From contig NZ_JAIOJZ010000052.1 of NCBI RefSeq assembly GCF_020404845.1, forward strand, positions 1-54,297: DNA of 54,297 nt, in the 5' to 3' direction. A model generated the notes under the pieces. It searched no databases and was not told the DNA's origin. It worked only from the letters and a program-made list of their open reading frames with translations. This document shows, piece after piece, positions 50,389 through 54,297 of this stretch. Source of the DNA: Streptomyces hyderabadensis (GTDB lineage: Bacteria; Actinomycetota; Actinomycetes; Streptomycetales; Streptomycetaceae). The position numbers and the translations under genes are program-made. The first letter of the stretch is position 1, and each line of letters begins with the position of its first letter.

Positions 50389-52095
50389 GTGAGGACAGCG
50401 ACCCTTGGGCCGGCGCAGCGCGCCGAGTCGCTCGCCGCCATGGCCGAGCGCGAGCTCGACGTACTGGTGGTGGGCGCCGGCGTGGTCGGTGCGGGCACCG
50501 CGCTCGACGCCGTGACGCGCGGCCTGTCCGTCGGGCTGGTCGAGGCCCGGGACTGGGCCTCGGGGACCTCCAGCAGGTCCAGCAAGCTGATCCACGGCGG
50601 GCTGCGCTATCTGGAGATGCTGGACTTCGCGCTCGTGCGGGAGGCGCTGAAGGAGCGCGGGCTGCTGCTCGAACGGCTGGCGCCGCACCTGGTGAAGCCG
50701 GTGCCGTTCCTGTACCCGCTCCAGCACAAGGGGTGGGAGCGGCTGTACGCGGGCTCGGGCGTCGCGCTCTACGACGCCATGTCCATGGCCCGCGGGCACG
50801 GCCGGGGCCTGCCGCTGCACCGGCACCTGAGCCGCCGTCACGCGCTGCGGGTGGCACCGGCCCTGAAGAAGGACGCGCTGGTCGGCGCGCTGCAGTACTA
50901 CGACGCCCAGATGGACGACGCCCGCTTCACGGCCACGCTGGTGCGTACCGCGGCGGCGTACGGTGCCAAGGTCGCCAACCGCGCCCGGGTCACCTCCTTC
51001 CTGCGCGAGGGCGAACGGGTGGTCGGCGCGCGGGTGCGGGACGTAGAGGCGGGCGGCGAGTACGAGGTCCGCGCCAAGCAGGTGGTGAACGCGACCGGGG
51101 TGTGGACCGACGACACCCAGGCCATGGTGGGCGAGCGCGGCCAGTTCCACGTGCGGGCCTCCAAGGGCATCCACCTGGTCGTGCCCAAGGACCGCATCCA
51201 CTCCACCACCGGGCTGATCCTGCGCACCGAGAAGTCCGTGCTGTTCGTCATCCCCTGGGGCCGGCACTGGATCATCGGCACCACGGACACCGACTGGGAC
51301 CTCGACAAGGCCCACCCGGCCGCCTCCAGCGCCGACATCGACTACCTGCTGGAACACGTCAACTCGGTGCTGTCGGTGCCCCTCACGCGCGACGACGTCG
51401 AGGGCGTGTACGCCGGGCTGCGGCCGCTGCTGGCCGGCGAGTCGGACGCCACCAGCAAGCTGTCGCGCGAGCACACCGTCGCGCATCCGGTGCCCGGGCT
51501 GGTCGTGGTGGCGGGCGGCAAGTACACGACGTACCGGGTGATGGCCAAGGACGCCGTGGACGAGGCCGTGCACGGGCTCGACCTGCGGGTCGCCGACTGC
51601 GTCACCGAGGAGACCCCGCTGCTGGGCGCCGAGGGCTACCACGCGCTGTGGAACGCGCGGGCCCGGATCGCCGCCCGCACCGGACTGCACGTCGTGCGCG
51701 TCGAGCATCTGCTCAACCGGTACGGCGCGTTGACGGAGGAACTGCTCGAACTCGTCGCCGCCGACCCCTCCCTGGGCGAGCCGCTCACCGGCGCCGACGA
51801 CTACCTGCGCGCCGAAGTCGTCTACGCCGCCTCGCACGAGGGCGCCCGGCACCTGGACGACGTACTCACCCGGCGCACCCGCATCTCCATCGAGACCTTC
51901 GACCGGGGCACGCAATGCGCCCGCGAGGCCGCCGAGCTGATGGCGCCGGTCCTCGGCTGGGACAAGGGCCAGGTCGAACGGGAGATCCAGCACTACGAGA
52001 AGCGGGTCGAGGCCGAGCGCGAGTCGCAGCGCCAGCCCGACGACCTGACGGCCGACGCGGCCAGGCTGGGGGCGCCGGACATCGTGGCGAGGTGA
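50389..52095 (+). CDS. glpD: Glycerol-3-phosphate dehydrogenase (FAD)
   Basis: A 568-aa membrane-associated FAD enzyme oxidising glycerol-3-phosphate to dihydroxyacetone phosphate and passing electrons to quinones. The FAD motif is 'VLVVGAGVVGAGTALDAVTRGL', followed by 'SGTSSRSSKLIHGGLRYLE' and 'ASKGIHLVVPK'. 'VVVAGGKYTTYRVMAKDAVD' marks the second FAD-binding part. The length fits the family. The GTG at 50389 has GGGAGG about six bases upstream. Confidence 0.95.
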   Translation: MRTATLGPAQRAESLAAMAERELDVLVVGAGVVGAGTALDAVTRGLSVGLVEARDWASGTSSRSSKLIHGGLRYLEMLDFALVREALKERGLLLERLAPHLVKPVPFLYPLQHKGWERLYAGSGVALYDAMSMARGHGRGLPLHRHLSRRHALRVAPALKKDALVGALQYYDAQMDDARFTATLVRTAAAYGAKVANRARVTSFLREGERVVGARVRDVEAGGEYEVRAKQVVNATGVWTDDTQAMVGERGQFHVRASKGIHLVVPKDRIHSTTGLILRTEKSVLFVIPWGRHWIIGTTDTDWDLDKAHPAASSADIDYLLEHVNSVLSVPLTRDDVEGVYAGLRPLLAGESDATSKLSREHTVAHPVPGLVVVAGGKYTTYRVMAKDAVDEAVHGLDLRVADCVTEETPLLGAEGYHALWNARARIAARTGLHVVRVEHLLNRYGALTEELLELVAADPSLGEPLTGADDYLRAEVVYAASHEGARHLDDVLTRRTRISIETFDRGTQCAREAAELMAPVLGWDKGQVEREIQHYEKRVEAERESQRQPDDLTADAARLGAPDIVAR

Positions 52096-52196
52096 GGAGG
52101 GGCCGGGAGGGAACCCTGCGGGCACCCTGGGCGTAGAGCACTTGTCGGGTGAGGGACAATGAAGGCTCTGTCAGGGCGGGTTGCATGAGGGGACGC

Positions 52197-54242
52197 ATGT
52201 CGGAGGCGGAGCGGGCGGGGACATCCCGTACGGACAAGAGCGCACGTCTCCTCGCCGGGCGGTACCGGCTGGGAGACGTGCTCGGCCGCGGCGGCATGGG
52301 GACGGTGTGGCGCGCCGAGGACGAGACCCTCGGACGCACGGTCGCCGTCAAGGAGCTGCGGTTCCCGGGGAACATCGACGAGGAGGAGAAGCGGCGCCTG
52401 ATCACGCGCACGCTGCGCGAGGCCAAGGCGATCGCGCGGATCCGCAACAACAGCGCCGTCACGGTCTACGACGTCGTCGAGGAGGACGACCGGCCGTGGA
52501 TCGTGATGGAACTCGTCGAGGGCAAGTCGCTCGCCGAGGCCATCCGTGAGGACGGCCTGCTGGAGCCGAAGCGGGCCGCCGAGGTCGGGCTGGCCGTCCT
52601 GGACGTGCTGCGCTCCGCGCACCGCGAGGGCATCCTGCACCGCGACGTGAAGCCGTCCAACGTGCTGATCGCCGAGGACGGCCGGGTCGTGCTCACCGAC
52701 TTCGGCATCGCCCAGGTCGAGGGCGACCCCTCCATCACCTCCACCGGCATGCTCGTCGGCGCCCCCTCCTACATCTCGCCCGAGCGCGCCCGCGGCCACA
52801 AGCCCGGACCGGCCGCCGACCTGTGGTCGCTGGGCGGACTGCTGTACGCCGCCGTCGAGGGCACCCCGCCCTACGACCGGGGCTCGGCGATCGCGACGCT
52901 CACCGCGGTGATGACGGAGAGCCTGGAGGAGCCGAAGAACGCGGGCCCGCTGCGGGACGTCATCTACGGGCTGCTCACCAAGGACCCGGCCCAGCGGCTC
53001 GACGACGCGGGCGCCCGCGCCATGCTCAACAAGGTCATCCACGCCCCGGAGCAGGCGGCCGGGGCCGAACCGGTCGACGCCACCAAGGTGGTGCCGCTGC
53101 CCCCGCAGCCGGACGGGCGCAGGCGCCGCGGCGGTGCCCAGGGGCCCGGCGGCAAGCTGGGCGAGGAGGCCGGGGAGAAGCTTCGCGGAGCACTGCGTTC
53201 CGTGCGCAAGGCCGCCGTCGGGGCCGGTGCCGCCGGTGCGGCGGCCGCCGCGCGGACCAGGCCGGGCGGCGAGGACCGGACGACGGCGGGAGCCGCGGGG
53301 ACGAGGGCGGCCCACGGGTCCGCCGGGACGGCCGCCGCGCCGCCGGCCCCGAGGGCGGGGTCGGCCCCGGGTGCGGGTGCACGGCCCGGCGCGTCGCACG
53401 CCGCCGGGGGCGCGCAGAGTTCCGGCTGGCCCGTCGTACCGCCGCCGGACCTGCCCGCCCGGCCCGTGCCCCGGGCCCCGCTCACCGACGTGGTGCCGCG
53501 CCGGACGCTGATCGTCATCGCGGTGGTCGTGGCGCTGGCGGTGCTCGGCACCGTGCTGGCGCTCACGCTCGGCGGGGGCGACGACGACAAGGGCGCCGAG
53601 GGCGGCAGCGGCGGCAAGGCAGTCGCCTCCGCCGGGGCGAGCGGCGACACCAAGCGGGACGGGGAGAGCGGCACCGGCACCGACGGGGCGGCCTCCGAGA
53701 CCGCCGCGAGCGGGGACGCGAACGCGACCGGCGCCCCGGACGCCGGAGCGAGCGCCTCCGGCGAGGCGGACGGCGAGTCGGATGACGCGGGGAAGTCCGA
53801 CGACGACGAGGGCGTGGCCACCACCCACGAGGGCGGCCAGGGGTACCGCATCGGGCTGCCCGAGGGCTGGAAGTTCACCACCACGGGCTCCTCGGGCGAC
53901 CGGTTCACCGGGCCCCGCGGACAGAAGCTGCTGGTCGCCTGGACCTCCACGCCCAAGGGCGACCCGGTGGCGGACTGGAAGAACCAGGAGCAGTACATGG
54001 TCCGCTCCAACTACCGGAAGATCCGCATAGAGAAGGTGGGCTACCGGGGCTGGAACGCGGCCGACTGGGAGTTCACCTACACCGACGGCGGCACCAAGTA
54101 CCGCACCGTGGACCGGGGGTTCGTCGTCAACGACCACCAGGGCTACGCGCTCATGTACACCGCGAAGGCCGCCGACTGGGGCGGCGATCTGCGCCGGGAC
54201 ACCTGGCGGACCCTGTCGAAGACCTTCGAACCCAAGTCCTGA
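52197..54242 (+). CDS. Membrane Ser/Thr protein kinase (Hanks type)
   Basis: A 681-aa kinase. The cytoplasmic domain (about 23-280) has the Gly loop 'LGRGGMGTVW', Lys52, Glu75, the catalytic 'HRDVKPSN' with Asp150, and 'DFG' with Asp168. A Pro/Ala-rich linker (about 285-430) leads to one membrane helix near 437-458. The extracellular part has an acidic Ser/Gly/Ala linker, then a folded domain from about 555 ('YRIGLPEGWKFTTTGSSGDRF'). In S. coelicolor a cluster of kinases follows glpD; this fits the first of them. The ATG at 52197 has GAGGGG upstream. Confidence 0.93.
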   Translation: MSEAERAGTSRTDKSARLLAGRYRLGDVLGRGGMGTVWRAEDETLGRTVAVKELRFPGNIDEEEKRRLITRTLREAKAIARIRNNSAVTVYDVVEEDDRPWIVMELVEGKSLAEAIREDGLLEPKRAAEVGLAVLDVLRSAHREGILHRDVKPSNVLIAEDGRVVLTDFGIAQVEGDPSITSTGMLVGAPSYISPERARGHKPGPAADLWSLGGLLYAAVEGTPPYDRGSAIATLTAVMTESLEEPKNAGPLRDVIYGLLTKDPAQRLDDAGARAMLNKVIHAPEQAAGAEPVDATKVVPLPPQPDGRRRRGGAQGPGGKLGEEAGEKLRGALRSVRKAAVGAGAAGAAAAARTRPGGEDRTTAGAAGTRAAHGSAGTAAAPPAPRAGSAPGAGARPGASHAAGGAQSSGWPVVPPPDLPARPVPRAPLTDVVPRRTLIVIAVVVALAVLGTVLALTLGGGDDDKGAEGGSGGKAVASAGASGDTKRDGESGTGTDGAASETAASGDANATGAPDAGASASGEADGESDDAGKSDDDEGVATTHEGGQGYRIGLPEGWKFTTTGSSGDRFTGPRGQKLLVAWTSTPKGDPVADWKNQEQYMVRSNYRKIRIEKVGYRGWNAADWEFTYTDGGTKYRTVDRGFVVNDHQGYALMYTAKAADWGGDLRRDTWRTLSKTFEPKS

Positions 54243-54267
54243 GCGGAGGCGAGCCGGTGCGGGGGCG

Positions 54268-54292
54268 CCGGTGCCGGGGTGCCGGGCACCGG
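54268..54292 (+). terminator. Hairpin after the kinase gene
   Basis: CCGGTGCC (54268-54275) pairs with GGCACCGG (54285-54292) around a nine-base loop, then runs into GTTTG at the window edge. It may be a terminator, but what follows is not visible. Confidence 0.5.
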
Positions 54293-54297
54293 GTTTG

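Overview
The window is a chromosomal core segment from a high-GC actinomycete, almost certainly Streptomyces. The evidence is third-codon G/C bias, frequent GTG starts, the spc/alpha ribosomal operon without rpsD, a WhiD-BldM developmental pair, paired IMP dehydrogenases, and actinobacterial intergenic repeats. It opens inside rplE and ends just after a Ser/Thr kinase gene. No tRNA, rRNA, IS element, prophage or CRISPR array was seen.

Region 1 (1-11197) is the end of the spc operon followed by the alpha operon: rplE', rpsZ, rpsH, rplF, rplR, rpsE, rpmD, rplO, secY, adk, map, infA, rpmJ, rpsM, rpsK, rpoA, rplQ and truA. The 3' end of map and its hairpin are copied in a 165-bp tandem repeat just before infA.

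Region 2 (11207-21286) holds a membrane-anchored unknown, a GT87-like membrane protein, rplM-rpsI, glmM, a DUF389 protein, coaA, a lipoprotein and glmS. glmM and glmS feed UDP-GlcNAc and cell-wall synthesis.

Region 3 (21347-30864) holds nnr, an XRE-cupin regulator, acpS, alr, an alpha/beta hydrolase, and the tRNA t6A genes tsaE, tsaB and tsaD with rimI. A small Arg/Pro/Gln-rich protein gene with a palindromic upstream site, and an apparently catalytically dead L,D-transpeptidase-like protein, sit inside the t6A cluster.

Region 4 (30949-37918) is more accessory. It has a LacI regulator, an LCP cell-wall ligase, a DGPF (YCII) protein with an ECF42-type sigma factor and a matching promoter, a THUMP-like methyltransferase, and two tandem deacetylase lipoproteins.

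Region 5 (38103-48237) holds groES-groEL1 under two CIRCE operators, an SDR, a MOSC protein, a LysR regulator, whiD/bldM with a sigma-BldN-type promoter, an ECF sigma factor (ShbA/SigD type), guaB with a sigma-R-like promoter, and guaB3 with His at the usual catalytic-Cys position. The order alr-tsa-groES-groEL1-whiB-type-sigma-guaB-guaB3 matches Mycobacterium, so this is old actinobacterial synteny.

Region 6 (48238-54297) holds a 632-bp gap with a possible 31-aa basic peptide gene and two related hairpin repeats, a nucleotide-sugar dehydrogenase homologue that has lost all its usual catalytic residues, glpD, and a membrane Ser/Thr kinase. The gap and the degenerate dehydrogenase are the least explained parts of the window.
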